Notes: generated by a model not told the origin, from the letters alone. DNA of 64,000 nucleotides from an uncultured Microbulbifer sp. (GCF_947489355.1 NZ_CANLDD010000012.1:1-64000); one strand, 5' to 3'. Counted from the stretch's first letter, positions 16,490-27,175 are shown. Translations and numbers: made by a program.

Positions 16490-17710
16490 ATGACTATGAA
16501 GCTTCCCATCTATCTGGATTATGCGGCTACCTGTCCGGTGGACCCGCGCGTCGCCGCTAAAATGGCACAGCAGCTGACGATGGAAGGCAACTTCGGCAAT
16601 CCAGCCACCCGCTCCCACCTGTACGGTTGGAAGGCGGAGGAGGCGGTGGAAGATGCCCGTCGCCAGGTGGCGGAGCTGATCAATGCCGACCCGCGCGAGA
16701 TTGTCTGGACCAGTGGTGCCACAGAGTCAGACAATCTGGCCATTAAAGGTGCGGCCCACTTCTACCAGGGCCGAGGCAAGCACATCATCACCTCCAAGAT
16801 CGAGCACAAGGCGGTTCTGGATACCTGTCGCCAGCTGGAGCGTGAAGGCTTTGAGGTGACCTACCTGAGCCCGCGCGAGGACGGTATCGTCGACCCGGAA
16901 CTGGTAGAGAAAACGTTGCGTGAGGACACCATTCTGGTGAGCCTGATGCACGTCAATAATGAAATCGGCGTGATTAACGATATTGCCGCAATCGGCGAAC
17001 TGTGCCGCTCGCGCAAGGTGATTTTTCATGTGGATGCCGCGCAGAGTGCCGGCAAGTTGCCCATCGACCTGCAGGAAATGAAGGTCGATCTGATGTCTTT
17101 CTCTGCTCACAAGATCTACGGTCCCAAGGGGATTGGCGCCCTGTATGTGCGCCGCAAACCCCGTGTGCGTCTGGAAGCACAGATACACGGCGGTGGTCAT
17201 GAGCGCGGTATGCGCTCCGGTACCTTACCCACACACCAGATTGTCGGTATGGGGGAGGCTTTTCGCATTGCCAAGGCAGAAATGGCGCAAGAGAGTGCGC
17301 GCCTGATGGCCCTGCGCAACCGCTTTTGGGACCAGATCAAGGATATGGAGGAAGTCCATATCAACGGTTCCGCCGGACAGCGCGTGCCGGGCAACCTGAA
17401 TGTCAGTTTCGCGTTTGTGGAGGGGGAGAGCCTGATCATGTCTTTACGTGACCTGGCGATCTCTTCAGGTTCCGCTTGTACCTCCGCCAGCCTGGAACCC
17501 AGTTATGTACTACGGGCACTGGGTGTTAATGATGAAATGGCGCACAGTTCACTGCGTTTCAGCTTCGGCCGTTTTACCAGCCAGCAGGATGTGGACACCG
17601 CCGTCGCAGAAGTGCGCAAGGCGGTAGAGAAGCTGCGCGAATTGTCCCCTTTATGGGATATGTACAAAGATGGCGTAGACCTGAATACGATTGAATGGGC
17701 CGCCCACTAA
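16490..17710 (+). CDS. iscS: Cysteine desulfurase IscS
   Basis: A 406-residue pyridoxal-phosphate enzyme that takes sulfur from L-cysteine as a persulfide and passes it to IscU and other acceptors. Lys208 (SAHKIYG) is the PLP lysine and Cys330 ([10 protein letters not shown]) the persulfide cysteine, each two residues later than in E. coli because of a two-residue longer start. The C-terminus ([13 protein letters not shown]) matches the E. coli tail that contacts IscU. The start ATG at 16490 gives [11 protein letters not shown]; the next ATG at 16496 is equally possible. Confidence 0.97.
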   Translation: MTMKLPIYLDYAATCPVDPRVAAKMAQQLTMEGNFGNPATRSHLYGWKAEEAVEDARRQVAELINADPREIVWTSGATESDNLAIKGAAHFYQGRGKHIITSKIEHKAVLDTCRQLEREGFEVTYLSPREDGIVDPELVEKTLREDTILVSLMHVNNEIGVINDIAAIGELCRSRKVIFHVDAAQSAGKLPIDLQEMKVDLMSFSAHKIYGPKGIGALYVRRKPRVRLEAQIHGGGHERGMRSGTLPTHQIVGMGEAFRIAKAEMAQESARLMALRNRFWDQIKDMEEVHINGSAGQRVPGNLNVSFAFVEGESLIMSLRDLAISSGSACTSASLEPSYVLRALGVNDEMAHSSLRFSFGRFTSQQDVDTAVAEVRKAVEKLRELSPLWDMYKDGVDLNTIEWAAH

Positions 17711-17737
17711 GCGTGTGCAAGAGTTAGGAGAATAGTC

Positions 17738-18160
17738 ATGGCCTATAGCGATAAAGTAATTGATCACTACGAACACCCCCGCAATGTCGGCCGCCTGGAT
17801 GATAAGGCGGACAATGTGGGCACCGGTATGGTGGGCGCGCCCGCCTGTGGGGATGTAATGCGCTTGCAGATCCGGGTGAGTGATGCGGGTGTTATCGAAG
17901 ATGCCAAATTCAAGACTTATGGCTGTGGTTCCGCCATCGCTTCCAGTTCCCTGCTCACCGAATGGGTGAAGGGCAAAACCATTGACGAGGCGGAGCGGAT
18001 CAAGAATACCGCCATCGCCGAGGAGCTGGCTCTGCCGCCGGTGAAAATCCACTGCTCGGTACTGGCGGAGGATGCGATCAAGGCTGCCGTACGCGATATC
18101 CGCGAGAAACGCGACGGGGCAGCTGAGGCGGGCGACGCAGAGGAATCCGCGGCAGGTTAA
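17738..18160 (+). CDS. iscU: Fe-S cluster assembly scaffold IscU
   Basis: A 140-residue scaffold on which [2Fe-2S] clusters are built. The ligands Cys37, Cys63, His105 and Cys106 are all present, as is LPPVK (99-103), the segment bound by the chaperone HscA. The C-terminus has about a dozen extra Glu/Ala residues beyond the E. coli protein. It lies 27 bases after iscS in the isc operon. Confidence 0.97.
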   Translation: MAYSDKVIDHYEHPRNVGRLDDKADNVGTGMVGAPACGDVMRLQIRVSDAGVIEDAKFKTYGCGSAIASSSLLTEWVKGKTIDEAERIKNTAIAEELALPPVKIHCSVLAEDAIKAAVRDIREKRDGAAEAGDAEESAAG

Positions 18161-18201
18161 GGCATGCGGGCCTGGTGCCCAACAGCAGTAAAGGTATTGT
18201 T

Positions 18202-18525
18202 TTGGCTATTACCATGACCGAGTCCGCTCGGACGCATATCCAGAGTCAGTTGACCAAGCGCGGCCAAGGTATCGGTATTCGGGTGGGTGTAAAAACCGCC
18301 GGGTGCTCCGGTCTCGCCTATGTACTGGAATTTGTCGACTCGGCGGAAGCCGAAGATGTGGTGTTTGATCAGGATGGCATCCTGCTGGTGGTGGACCCCA
18401 AAAGCCTAATCTACCTGGATGGTACCCAGATGGATTTCGTGAAGGAAGGGCTGAACGAGGGCTTTACCTTTTCCAATCCCAATGTCAAAAACGCGTGCGG
18501 CTGCGGCGAGAGCTTCCATGTCTGA
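18202..18525 (+). CDS. iscA: Iron-sulfur cluster assembly protein IscA
   Basis: A 107-residue A-type carrier that receives clusters or iron for delivery to target proteins. The three ligand cysteines are in AGCSG (Cys35) and the terminal CGCGESFHV (Cys99, Cys101). I place the start at TTG 18202, since TAAAGG lies 7 bases upstream and the product then begins MAITMTESA, aligning with E. coli MSITLSDSA. A GTG at 18175 would add nine residues without similarity. A terminator-like hairpin follows the stop. Confidence 0.94.
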   Translation: MAITMTESARTHIQSQLTKRGQGIGIRVGVKTAGCSGLAYVLEFVDSAEAEDVVFDQDGILLVVDPKSLIYLDGTQMDFVKEGLNEGFTFSNPNVKNACGCGESFHV

Positions 18526-18543
18526 TGTGTGCTCGCCAAAGCG

Positions 18544-18575
18544 AGGCCGGGTGCATTGTGTACGCCGGCCTTTTT
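18544..18575 (+). terminator. Terminator or attenuator between iscA and hscB
   Basis: AGGCCGG (18544-18550) pairs with CCGGCCT (18565-18571) and five T residues (18571-18575) close the element. It divides the isc operon after iscRSUA and would lower expression of hscBA-fdx-iscX relative to the upstream genes. Confidence 0.65.
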
Positions 18576-18631
18576 ATTTACCCCACAAGCACAGCCCGAT
18601 GTTAATCCCCGGTGTTGGCAGGTAACCTGAG

Positions 18632-19162
18632 ATGGCAGCCAACCTCACCCATTTCGAGATATTCGGGCTGGAGCCCGTGTTTGAACTCGATCGCAGTGCT
18701 CTGGCGGTGCGCTATCGCGCATTACAGCGGGAATTCCACCCGGACAAATACGCTTCCAAATCCGAGCGCGAACAGCTGTTGGCGGTTCAAATGGCTGCCC
18801 AGATCAATGAGGCCCATACGGTATTGCGAGAACCGGTGCAGCGCGCTGCTTACCTGCTGGAATTGGCGGGTGTGGAAGTGCCGCCGGAGCAGACCACGGA
18901 CGATGCACAATTTTTGATGCAGCAGATGCGACTGCGCGAAAGACTCGAGGAAGTGCGCGAGCAGCCGGACCCCGCTGCCGCCCTTGAGGTGCTTGCCGAT
19001 GAGGCCCGTGGACTCTATCGGGAAGAGCAGGCGCGTTTTGCCGAGGTGTTTGCCGCGGACAATCTGGCCGAGGCCAAAGATTCTCTGCTCACACTGCAGT
19101 TTCTGGTGAAATTGCAGGCGCAGGTGGAAATACAGGAGGCAGACCTGTTTGACGATGATTGA
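18632..19162 (+). CDS. hscB: Co-chaperone HscB
   Basis: A 176-residue J-domain protein that brings IscU to the Hsp70 HscA and stimulates its ATPase. The HPD motif is at 36-38 in the N-terminal J domain, and a helical C-terminal domain (about 85-170) forms the IscU-binding part. Length and layout agree with E. coli HscB (171). It starts 106 bases after iscA, past the hairpin, and is followed by hscA after 78 bases. Confidence 0.96.
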   Translation: MAANLTHFEIFGLEPVFELDRSALAVRYRALQREFHPDKYASKSEREQLLAVQMAAQINEAHTVLREPVQRAAYLLELAGVEVPPEQTTDDAQFLMQQMRLRERLEEVREQPDPAAALEVLADEARGLYREEQARFAEVFAADNLAEAKDSLLTLQFLVKLQAQVEIQEADLFDDD

Positions 19163-19240
19163 GCAAACCCGCAGAAAGCCCCGGGGTTTGGCACAGGTTG
19201 TGCCGTCATAACGCCCTCCTGAGGACAGAAGAGACAACTA

Positions 19241-21112
19241 ATGGCACTACTGCAGATTTCCGAGCCGGGGCAGAGCCCCGAACCCCATCAGCGCAAGTAT
19301 GCTGTGGGAATCGACCTGGGCACCACCAACTCGTTGGTGGCCACGGTGCGTGATGGCTCGGCAGAGGCCATCGCCGTTGAGGGGGATAGCGTGATACTGT
19401 CCTCGGCGGTCCATTATGGCAAAGACACGGTTACCGTCGGCGCCGAGGCGCGGGCCCGCGCTGTACAGGATCCCTACAATACCATTCTGTCGATCAAACG
19501 CCTGATGGGACGTGGTGTTGACGATATCCGGCGTTTCGGCGACCAGCTGCCCTATCATTTTGCCGGAAGTGATGGCGGTATGCCCGCCATCGAAACCGCT
19601 GCCGGTCCGGTGAACCCGGTACAGGTTTCCGCGGAAATTCTCAAGACACTGGCCCGGCGCGGCCGCGAGGCACTCTGCGGTGGAGAGGGTGGCGGTTTGG
19701 ATGGCGCTGTCATCACCGTACCCGCGTACTTCGATGACGCCCAGCGCCAGGCCACCAAGGATGCGGCCAAACTGGCCGGGCTCAAGGTATTGCGCCTGCT
19801 CAACGAGCCCACTGCCGCCGCTGTGGCCTATGGCCTCGACCAGGGCGAGGAAGGGGTGATCGCGGTCTACGATCTGGGCGGCGGCACTTTTGACATTTCC
19901 ATCCTGCGCCTGTCCCGGGGTGTCTTTGAAGTACTGTCCACCGGCGGTGACACCGCCCTGGGCGGTGATGATTTTGATCGCTGCATTGCCACCTGGCTCG
20001 CCGCACAGGCGGGCCTGGGTGCCGACCTGGATGCCGCCACCCAGCGCAGGCTGCTGGGCTGTGCCTGCCACGCCAAAGAGTCTCTGACCAGTAACGAGCA
20101 GGTAGCACTACGGTACGGGGATTGGCAGGGTGTATTGGATCAAGTCACTCTGGCAGAGCTGCTGGACCCGCTGATCGACAAGACCCTGCGTGCCTGTAAG
20201 CGGGCTTTGCGCGATGCCAATATCGGTGTGGATGCCGTACAGGAAGTGGTGTTGGTAGGTGGTTCAACCCGTACCCTGCGGGTGCGCGAGCGCGTAGCGC
20301 AGTACTTTGATCGCCCCCCGCATGCGGCGCTTGATCCGGACCAGGTGGTTGCCATTGGCGCGGCACTGCAGGCGGATGTACTGGTGGGCAATAAATCCAG
20401 CGAAGCGCTGTTGTTGCTGGATGTTATCCCCCTGTCCCTGGGTATCGAGACCATGGGCGGGCTCACCGAGAAGCTGATTACACGCAATACCACCATCCCG
20501 GTCTCCAAGGCCCAGGAGTTCACCACCTTCAAGGATGGCCAGACCGCCATGGCCATCCATGTGGTGCAGGGTGAGCGTGAGTGGGTCAGCCACTGCCGTT
20601 CGCTGGCGCGTTTCGAATTGCGGGGTATTCCCCCCATGGTTGCGGGCGCCGCCCATATACGGGTGACCTTTCAGGTGGATGCGGACGGCCTGCTATCGGT
20701 TACCGCCGTGGAAAAAAGCAGCGGTGTCAGCGCGGATATTACCGTTAAACCGTCCTACGGCCTGGAGGACAAGGTCATCGCGCGTATGCTGCAGGAGTCC
20801 TACACCCACGCCGCTGAGGATATTGCCCTGCGCGCTCTGCGCGAGGCCCAGGTAGAAGCGGAACGCACCCTGGAAAGCCTGCTGGCCGCCCTGCGGGAAA
20901 ATGGTGCCCAGCTGCTGGAAGAGCGCGAGCTCAACCAGCTCGAACGGGCCATGGAAGCTTTGCGCCTGGCCCATAACGGTGCCGATGCGACAGAGATTCG
21001 CCGGCGTATGGAAACCCTGAATACGCTGTCGGAGCCTTTCGCTGCTCGGCGTATGGACGCCTCAATCAAGCGCGCCATGCAGGGCCATAGGCTGGACGAA
21101 TTTGATCAATAA
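19241..21112 (+). CDS. hscA: Fe-S assembly chaperone HscA (Hsp70)
   Basis: A 623-residue specialised Hsp70 that binds the LPPVK segment of IscU and drives cluster transfer. The nucleotide-binding domain carries [12 protein letters not shown] near residue 25, [12 protein letters not shown] near 210, and VVLVGGSTR near 340. The substrate domain starts near 395 ([14 protein letters not shown]). HscA-type rather than DnaK: shorter C-terminus, isc-operon context. The start ATG follows AGGACAGAAG-type purine-rich sequence. Confidence 0.97.
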   Translation: MALLQISEPGQSPEPHQRKYAVGIDLGTTNSLVATVRDGSAEAIAVEGDSVILSSAVHYGKDTVTVGAEARARAVQDPYNTILSIKRLMGRGVDDIRRFGDQLPYHFAGSDGGMPAIETAAGPVNPVQVSAEILKTLARRGREALCGGEGGGLDGAVITVPAYFDDAQRQATKDAAKLAGLKVLRLLNEPTAAAVAYGLDQGEEGVIAVYDLGGGTFDISILRLSRGVFEVLSTGGDTALGGDDFDRCIATWLAAQAGLGADLDAATQRRLLGCACHAKESLTSNEQVALRYGDWQGVLDQVTLAELLDPLIDKTLRACKRALRDANIGVDAVQEVVLVGGSTRTLRVRERVAQYFDRPPHAALDPDQVVAIGAALQADVLVGNKSSEALLLLDVIPLSLGIETMGGLTEKLITRNTTIPVSKAQEFTTFKDGQTAMAIHVVQGEREWVSHCRSLARFELRGIPPMVAGAAHIRVTFQVDADGLLSVTAVEKSSGVSADITVKPSYGLEDKVIARMLQESYTHAAEDIALRALREAQVEAERTLESLLAALRENGAQLLEERELNQLERAMEALRLAHNGADATEIRRRMETLNTLSEPFAARRMDASIKRAMQGHRLDEFDQ

Positions 21113-21196
21113 GCCGCTGAGTGCAGCCAGCGCTCCCCGCAGCTGCCAAGTCCACTTGGTTTTGCCGGATTGCGGCCTCAGAGAGTTATTACCCCC

Positions 21197-21535
21197 ATGC
21201 CCAAGATAATATTTTTACCCCACGCCGATATTTGCCCTGAGGGCAAGGTGGTGGAAGTGGCCAGCGGAGTCAGCGTTATCGATGCTGCGCTGACCAATGG
21301 TATAGAGATCGAGCACGCCTGCGAGAAGGCCTGTGCCTGTACCACTTGTCATGTGATTGTACGGGAAGGCTTCGATTCCCTGCAGGAGCCCGATGAACTG
21401 GAGGAGGACCTGCTGGACAAGGCCTGGGGTTTGGAGCCGGAATCGCGCCTGTCCTGCCAGGCGATTGTCGAGGAGGAAGACCTGGTAGTGGAGATTCCCA
21501 AATACACCATCAACCAGGTTTCGGAAAAGCACTGA
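21197..21535 (+). CDS. fdx: Isc-type [2Fe-2S] ferredoxin Fdx
   Basis: A 112-residue adrenodoxin-type ferredoxin that supplies electrons for Fe-S assembly. The ligands Cys42, Cys48, Cys51 and Cys87 are at the E. coli positions, and Cys46, also typical of Isc ferredoxins, is present. The start at 21197 (MPKIIFLPHAD) matches the family. It lies between hscA and iscX. Confidence 0.96.
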   Translation: MPKIIFLPHADICPEGKVVEVASGVSVIDAALTNGIEIEHACEKACACTTCHVIVREGFDSLQEPDELEEDLLDKAWGLEPESRLSCQAIVEEEDLVVEIPKYTINQVSEKH

Positions 21536-21564
21536 CCGGCCCGGATAGCGAGGCAGCAAATCTT

Positions 21565-21759
21565 ATGAAGTGGACAGATATTCACGATATTGCCATAGAG
21601 CTCAGTGAAGCGCACAGGGATGTTGACCCACTTGCGGTCAATTTTGTTGATCTGCGCCATTGGGTTACGCAGCTCCCCGGTTTTGACGACGACCCGAAAC
21701 GCTGCGGCGAGAAGATTCTGGAGGCAATACAGGCCGCCTGGATCGAAGAGCGGGAATAG
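21565..21759 (+). CDS. iscX: Fe-S assembly protein IscX
   Basis: A 64-residue acidic protein that binds IscS and iron and tunes the rate of cluster assembly. The opening MKWTDIHDIAIEL, the D-x-D-P segment and RHWVTQLPGFDDDP are typical of IscX/YfhJ. It is the last gene of the isc cluster, 29 bases after fdx. Confidence 0.95.
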   Translation: MKWTDIHDIAIELSEAHRDVDPLAVNFVDLRHWVTQLPGFDDDPKRCGEKILEAIQAAWIEERE

Positions 21760-21809
21760 ATTGCCAGTGGTGGTGTTGGCTTGGAGTATAAAAGTCGATC
21801 AATACCCCG

Positions 21810-21815
21810 TATAAT
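21810..21815 (+). promoter_or_regulatory. Consensus -10 element upstream of ndk
   Basis: TATAAT at 21810-21815 is a perfect -10 hexamer in the gap between iscX and ndk, but no good -35 lies 16-18 bases upstream. It suggests that ndk has a promoter of its own, about 130 bases before its start. Confidence 0.4.
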
Positions 21816-21952
21816 CCGCCCGCCGCAAAATACGGCGACAAGAAATTGCGTACCCACCGGTGGGTATAGAAGGAATATCAGGGAAGAGCAACTGTGCAGG
21901 TTGCTCTTTCTGTCTGTAAGTTCAGTTACGATAACAAAATTTGGAGATAACC

Positions 21953-22381
21953 ATGGCCCTGGAGCGCACCCTTTCCATTATCAAACCGGACGCTGTAGCC
22001 AAGAGTGCAATCGGTGAAATTGAGAGCCGTTTTGAGAAGGCCGGCCTGAACATCATTGCCATGAAGATGCTGCAGCTGTCCCGCGAGAAAGCCGAAGGTT
22101 TCTATGCTGAGCACAAAGCGCGTCCGTTTTTCAAGGATCTGGTCGATTTCATGACTTCCGGCCCGGTGGTTGTTCAGGTTCTGGAAGGGGAGAACGCCAT
22201 CCTCGCCAACCGCGAACTGATGGGTGCCACCAACCCCAAGGAAGCCGCTGCCGGTACTATCCGCGCCGACTTTGCTGAGAGCATCGATGCCAATGCGGTG
22301 CATGGCTCCGATTCTGCAGAGTCTGCAACCCGTGAAATAGGCTACTTCTTCAGCGGAGACGAAATCTGCCCGCGCGCCTGA
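21953..22381 (+). CDS. ndk: Nucleoside diphosphate kinase
   Basis: A 142-residue enzyme that passes the gamma phosphate of ATP to other (d)NDPs through a phosphohistidine. His117 in NAVHGSDS is the catalytic residue at its usual number. The opening [14 protein letters not shown] is typical. The start at 21953 follows GGAGATAACC. Length is that of the E. coli enzyme (143). Confidence 0.97.
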   Translation: MALERTLSIIKPDAVAKSAIGEIESRFEKAGLNIIAMKMLQLSREKAEGFYAEHKARPFFKDLVDFMTSGPVVVQVLEGENAILANRELMGATNPKEAAAGTIRADFAESIDANAVHGSDSAESATREIGYFFSGDEICPRA

Positions 22382-22445
22382 TCTGCGCAACCAAACCGCA
22401 CCGGTCCCGGCAGGGCAAGTGCAGTTCGTACCCGAGGTGAATGCA

Positions 22446-23573
22446 ATGACCCTAGCGCAAACTGAGAAAACCAACCTACTCGGCCTCTCGGTCGAAAAGC
22501 TGGCCGCATTCTTTGAGTCGCTGGGCGAAAAACGCTTCCGTGCGGTCCAGGTGTTGAAATGGATTCACCAGAACGGGGTGGATGATTTTGCTGAGATGAC
22601 CAATGTCAGCAAGAACTTGCGCCGAAAATTGGCGCAAGTGGCCGAAATCCGTGTACCGGACATGCTGGGTCAGTGGGACTCCGTCGATGGCACGCGCAAA
22701 TGGCTGATTAATGCTGGCGGTGGCAGTGCCGTTGAGACTGTTTATATACCCGATGGGGACCGAGGTACCCTCTGTGTTTCCTCACAGGTGGGCTGCTCCC
22801 TGGATTGCAGTTTCTGTGCCACCGGCAAGCAGGGTTTTAACCGCGATTTGAGTGCGGCAGAAATCATCGGCCAGGTGTGGTTGGCCTGTAAGTCCTTCGG
22901 CCAGCTGGAGCCGAAAGGGCCGCGCAAGATCACCAATGTCGTTATGATGGGCATGGGCGAGCCGCTGCTCAATTTCGACAATGTGGTCGATGCCATGAAC
23001 CTCATGATGGAGGACAATGCCTACGGTATTTCCAAACGCCGTGTAACCCTCTCCACCTCCGGTGTGGTGCCGGCGCTGGACCGCTTGGCGGATGTCACCG
23101 ATGTAAGCCTGGCGATTTCCCTGCACGCGCCTACCGATGCGTTGCGCAATACGCTGGTACCGATTAATAAAAAGTATCCCATCGCTACCCTGCTGGATTC
23201 CGCCAAACGCTATATTGAGCGTATGCCGGATACCCATCGTAAAATGACCATCGAATACACACTGATACGTGAGGTCAACGATCGTCCTGAACACGCACAA
23301 CAGTTGGCTGAGCTGCTGCGCGATGTACCGGTTAAAATCAACCTGATTCCCTTCAATCCGTTTGAACTGTCCAGTTACCAGCGTGTCAGTAACAATGCTT
23401 TGCGACGCTTTCAACAGATTTTGTTGGATAAAGGCTTTACCGTAACGGTACGCACAACCCGCGGTGGTGATATTGATGCGGCCTGTGGTCAGTTGGCCGG
23501 CAGTGTGAATGACCGCACCCGCCGCGCCGAGCGTTACCGGGACGCCGAGCGGCCGATACGCCTAATGGGTTGA
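22446..23573 (+). CDS. rlmN: Dual-specificity RNA methyltransferase RlmN
   Basis: A 375-residue radical SAM enzyme that methylates C2 of A2503 in 23S rRNA and A37 in some tRNAs. The [4Fe-4S] ligands are Cys117, Cys121 and Cys124 (CSLDCSFC), and the methyl-carrying cysteine is in the C-terminal DAACGQL segment. MGMGEPLLN and ISLHAPTD are family motifs. I chose ATG 22446; an upstream start at 22419 would add nine residues. Confidence 0.96.
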   Translation: MTLAQTEKTNLLGLSVEKLAAFFESLGEKRFRAVQVLKWIHQNGVDDFAEMTNVSKNLRRKLAQVAEIRVPDMLGQWDSVDGTRKWLINAGGGSAVETVYIPDGDRGTLCVSSQVGCSLDCSFCATGKQGFNRDLSAAEIIGQVWLACKSFGQLEPKGPRKITNVVMMGMGEPLLNFDNVVDAMNLMMEDNAYGISKRRVTLSTSGVVPALDRLADVTDVSLAISLHAPTDALRNTLVPINKKYPIATLLDSAKRYIERMPDTHRKMTIEYTLIREVNDRPEHAQQLAELLRDVPVKINLIPFNPFELSSYQRVSNNALRRFQQILLDKGFTVTVRTTRGGDIDAACGQLAGSVNDRTRRAERYRDAERPIRLMG

Positions 23574-24197
23574 TTACCCAGGCGATCAGGCCGGCTTTTC
23601 CGATCTGTTTGTCTCGCACCCCTGAGCAGTGAGTGCGCAGGGCGCAGACCGTATCTCTCGGGGATTGTGCTAACCTGTGACTCCGCTGTATCGGGTCAAC
23701 AGCAGCCATACGTGAGTCTCTATTTGCGCACAAAAAGGCATCTATATTGCCGAATTTGTTGGCGCATTAAGTGATACGCCTGAATCCCATAATCCCGGCC
23801 CTGGCGGTAGGGTGTCTCTTACTGCAAAGGGTGTACGGACCCACGCTCTCCATGAAGGCGTGGACGGGACCAATCAGGGTGGAATCGGCATGGCGTTGTG
23901 TCCCAACCCTGCGCCGCAGAAATCCGGTGATACCGACTGCTGGGTTGCAAAATGGAACTAAAGGGGTACAGGGCTGCAATTGATAGGGCTTTGCGGCAGT
24001 ATAACGGGGAGACTGATTGGGGTTGGGACTCTGCTCAGTTCGAAACAGCGTACCGGTTTGAGAGACAGGTGTGGAGCCTTAGAGCATAGACTGGCGAAGC
24101 GGGGGCGGGGTGTCGGCAGTGTTGAATCTTGCGGGTGTCTTTGGCCCTGCGTTGAAGGTGCTCAATCTGCACCTGCTGCACTGGCGAGTCGGAAAAA
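23574..24197. other. 624-bp spacer between rlmN and pilW
   Basis: These neighbours are normally close together, but here 624 bases separate them. No frame gives a convincing gene: candidate frames have no family resemblance and no ribosome binding site. A short inverted repeat, CCACGC/GCGTGG around 23850-23870, is visible. It may hold a promoter for the pilW unit, a decayed gene or an old insertion. Confidence 0.35.
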
Positions 24198-25004
24198 ATG
24201 AAGAATAAATCCATAGGTGATGTTGTGTTCGTTAAACCCCATGGCCTGCCCTTGGCTGGGCTGATTCTGACCGTGCTGCTGAGTAGCTGTGTAACAACCG
24301 GGCTGCCGGAGCGCCGGGAAGTCAACCTTGAAAAGGCCCTGGAGACGCATGTTCAGCTCGGGCTGCGCTATTTACGCAACGACAAGAACCGCGAGCTGGC
24401 TCGGCACCACTTCAACAAAGCACTGGAACTGGGCGGGAAAAACTCCCTCGCACATCACGGCCTGGCCCTGCTGTACCAGGCGGATGGAGAATTGGGGGTG
24501 GCAGAGTCCCACTTTAAAAAAGCGCTGCGCTATGGCGGAAAGTTTTCCATGGCGCGTACCAACTACGGGGTATTCCTCTATCAACAGGCCCGTTACAAGG
24601 AGGCCCTGAAGCAGTTTCGTCACGCCTCCGGTGACCTGAGCTATAACCGCCGGTTCTTCGCCCTGGTGAATTACGGTCGCACTGCCCGCCGTTTGGGTAT
24701 GTTGGAAGAGGCCGAGAGTGCCTACGCGCGGGCACTGGCCCTGAATGCCGACCTGCCCGGGGCACTGCTCGAAATGGCGGAGATGAGGTTTGAAGCCGGT
24801 GACTACGCTGCGGCCAAACAGTACCTGGACAAGTACAGTGAGAACAACCGCCAGATTCCCCAGTCCCTGTGGCTGGGTATCCGCATTGAGAAGCGGTTTG
24901 GCAACCGGGACAAGGAACTCAGCTACGCGCTTGCCTTGAAGAATTTGTATCCGTACTCTGCGGAGACACTGAAATATCAGGAGTTGAGTGGTAATGACGG
25001 ATAG
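24198..25004 (+). CDS. pilW: Type IV pilus biogenesis/stability protein PilW (PilF)
   Basis: A 268-residue TPR lipoprotein that acts as pilotin, bringing the secretin PilQ to the outer membrane for type IV pilus assembly. The signal segment ends in the lipobox LSSC with Cys31 as predicted lipid site; several TPR motifs run from about residue 50 to 230. The stop codon overlaps the start region of rodZ by 11 bases, so translation of the two is probably coupled. The order rlmN-pilW-rodZ-ispG-hisS is conserved in gammaproteobacteria. Confidence 0.93.
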   Translation: MKNKSIGDVVFVKPHGLPLAGLILTVLLSSCVTTGLPERREVNLEKALETHVQLGLRYLRNDKNRELARHHFNKALELGGKNSLAHHGLALLYQADGELGVAESHFKKALRYGGKFSMARTNYGVFLYQQARYKEALKQFRHASGDLSYNRRFFALVNYGRTARRLGMLEEAESAYARALALNADLPGALLEMAEMRFEAGDYAAAKQYLDKYSENNRQIPQSLWLGIRIEKRFGNRDKELSYALALKNLYPYSAETLKYQELSGNDG

Positions 25005-25935
25005 CAGTTCCACGCACTGCGACAGTGCCGATGCCATGCACAGTGCACAGAAGTCCCCCGTCTCCCCCGGCAACCTGCTGCGCACAGCGCGCGAGGCCGC
25101 CGGCCTGTCCCGCAGGGAACTCTCCCAGCGCCTGTGTATTATCGACAATGCGGTGGAATACTTAGAAGATGACATTTACCAGCGCCAGCCGGAAATGGTC
25201 TATGCGCGGGGTTATATTCGCAATATCTGCCGAGAGCTGAGCATCCCCTCTGAGCCGGTGCTGGCGGCCTATGAGGCATGCCGTCCGCAACCGGAAGTGC
25301 GCACCGAGGCCCGGCACCTGGAAATGACCCATGCCCTGCGCCCGGCGCGCAGGCGCCCCCAGGGGTTGCTGGCCCTGTTGCCCCTGCTGGCTGCAGCGGG
25401 TATTTTTTGGTGGCTGTACGGTGGCCCGGTGTTTATTCCGCAAGTGCGGGTAATGGCATCGCTGACGGAAGGGCAGGAGGTTGCCTCGCCGTCCGGGGAA
25501 GTTGCCCAGACAGAAGCTGTGGAGGGATCCGTGCGTGCGACGCCCCAGACAGAGCCTGCCCAAGCCGGGGGAGTGGGCGATCACGGGGATACCGCGGTGG
25601 TTTCCGGATCCCCGATCCTGCAAACCGATCTCCCCCAAGCTGAGGAATCTGCGCCGGCCCTATCGTCCGAATTGGCCGCGCTGGACAGGTCACTGCAGGG
25701 GCCCCTGCGTCTTCGTTTCGACGAGGATGCCTGGATTGAAGTCAAGGATGCCGGCGGTGTTGTACTGCTGGCGGGCGTTCAGGAGGGCGGGACTTCCAAG
25801 TCCCTTGACGGCCGCGCGCCTTTCGAGTTGATGCTCGGCAATGCGCGCGCGACCCACGTTGTCTACCTGGAGAAAACCGTCGATAGCGAACCGATCGGCA
25901 ACCGCCGCACACGTCGCCTTATTGTCGGCAATTGA
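24994..25935 (+). CDS. rodZ: Cytoskeletal shape protein RodZ
   Basis: A 313-residue bitopic membrane protein that links MreB filaments to the cell-wall elongation machinery. An N-terminal helix-turn-helix (HTH_25, about 22-90, with LLRTAREAAGLSRRELSQ) is followed by a basic stretch and one transmembrane helix (about 124-144), a Pro/Glu-rich periplasmic linker, and a C-terminal DUF4115 beta domain (about 235-310). The ATG at 24994 overlaps the end of pilW. Layout is that of E. coli RodZ. Confidence 0.93.
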   Translation: MTDSSSTHCDSADAMHSAQKSPVSPGNLLRTAREAAGLSRRELSQRLCIIDNAVEYLEDDIYQRQPEMVYARGYIRNICRELSIPSEPVLAAYEACRPQPEVRTEARHLEMTHALRPARRRPQGLLALLPLLAAAGIFWWLYGGPVFIPQVRVMASLTEGQEVASPSGEVAQTEAVEGSVRATPQTEPAQAGGVGDHGDTAVVSGSPILQTDLPQAEESAPALSSELAALDRSLQGPLRLRFDEDAWIEVKDAGGVVLLAGVQEGGTSKSLDGRAPFELMLGNARATHVVYLEKTVDSEPIGNRRTRRLIVGN

Positions 25936-25987
25936 GATGGTCATCCCGGTGCGGCAGGGACCTCTGTAGGTTTGCGCCCAATCTCTC

Positions 25988-25993
25988 TATAAT
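25988..25993 (+). promoter_or_regulatory. Consensus -10 element upstream of ispG
   Basis: TATAAT at 25988-25993, 42 bases before the ispG start, in a gap of 100 bases. No clear -35 stands 16-18 bases upstream. It suggests an internal promoter for ispG-hisS. Confidence 0.4.
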
Positions 25994-26035
25994 TCCCCCC
26001 TCAATTTTCAGCAGCAATACCTCCAGGTCAGCGCT

Positions 26036-27175
26036 ATGCAATTCGAGTCTTCCATTGTCCGCCGCAAGTCGCGCCAGATCATGGTGGGTGATGTGCCCGT
26101 CGGCGGCGATGCGCCGATTTCGGTGCAGAGTATGACCAACACTGAAACCTGTGATGTGGCGGCCACTGTGGCGCAGATCCAGCGCCTGGAGCGGGCCGGT
26201 GCGGATATCGTACGGGTGTCAGTGCCCAGCATGGACGCCGCTGATGCCTTCGGAGCAATCAGGAAGCAGGTCAGTGTACCGCTGGTCGCGGATATCCATT
26301 TCGATTACCGTATTGCCCTGCGGGTAGCTGACCTGGGGGTGGACTGTCTGCGCATCAACCCCGGCAATATTGGTCGTGAAAAACGCATTCGCGCGGTGGT
26401 GGACAAGGCCCGCGACCTGAATATCCCCATTCGCATCGGCGTCAATGCGGGCTCCCTGGAAAAAGACCTGCAAAAAAAATATCGCGAACCCACGCCCGAT
26501 GCGCTGGTGGAGTCTGCCCTGCGCCATGTTGAAATTCTGGACAACCTGGATTTCCAACACTTCAAGGTCAGCGTCAAGGCCTCGGATATCTTTATGGCCA
26601 CGGCTGCCTACCGCAAACTGGCCCGGCAGATCGAACAGCCGCTGCATCTGGGGATTACCGAAGCCGGCGGTCTGCGCGCGGGCACGGTGAAATCTGCCAT
26701 CGGTCTCGGTGCCCTGCTGCTCGACGGTATCGGCGATACCCTGCGGGTATCTTTGGCCGCAGACCCTGTGGAAGAGGTCAAGGTGGGCTGGGACCTGCTC
26801 AAAAGCCTGCGCCTGCGCACCAAGGGTATCAACTTTATTGCCTGCCCCAGTTGCTCGCGCCAGAATTTTGATGTGGTGAAAACCATGAACGAACTGGAGA
26901 CGCGCCTGGAGGATGTCACCACTGCATTGGATGTGGCGGTGATCGGCTGTATCGTCAATGGACCCGGCGAAGCGAAGGAGGCGGATATCGGTCTTACCGG
27001 CGGCACCCCGAGCCATGCTGTTTATGTCGATGGACAGCCGGATCGAAAATTCAAGAGTGAAACCCTGGTGGATGATCTGGAGCGCCTGATCCGCGACAAG
27101 GCTGCGGCCAAGGCCGAGCGAGAGGCGGATATTATCGCCAGATCGCGAGGGACCCTGGTGTCTGCGAAATACTGA
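26036..27175 (+). CDS. ispG: 4-hydroxy-3-methylbut-2-en-1-yl diphosphate synthase IspG
   Basis: A 379-residue [4Fe-4S] enzyme of the MEP pathway that reductively converts MEcPP to HMBPP. The cluster ligands appear as CPSC, then 31 residues, then Cys, then 6 residues and Glu (GCIVNGPGE), the exact spacing of the family. The TIM-barrel N-terminal half opens with [16 protein letters not shown]. Essential step in isoprenoid synthesis. hisS follows 31 bases later. Confidence 0.97.
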   Translation: MQFESSIVRRKSRQIMVGDVPVGGDAPISVQSMTNTETCDVAATVAQIQRLERAGADIVRVSVPSMDAADAFGAIRKQVSVPLVADIHFDYRIALRVADLGVDCLRINPGNIGREKRIRAVVDKARDLNIPIRIGVNAGSLEKDLQKKYREPTPDALVESALRHVEILDNLDFQHFKVSVKASDIFMATAAYRKLARQIEQPLHLGITEAGGLRAGTVKSAIGLGALLLDGIGDTLRVSLAADPVEEVKVGWDLLKSLRLRTKGINFIACPSCSRQNFDVVKTMNELETRLEDVTTALDVAVIGCIVNGPGEAKEADIGLTGGTPSHAVYVDGQPDRKFKSETLVDDLERLIRDKAAAKAEREADIIARSRGTLVSAKY

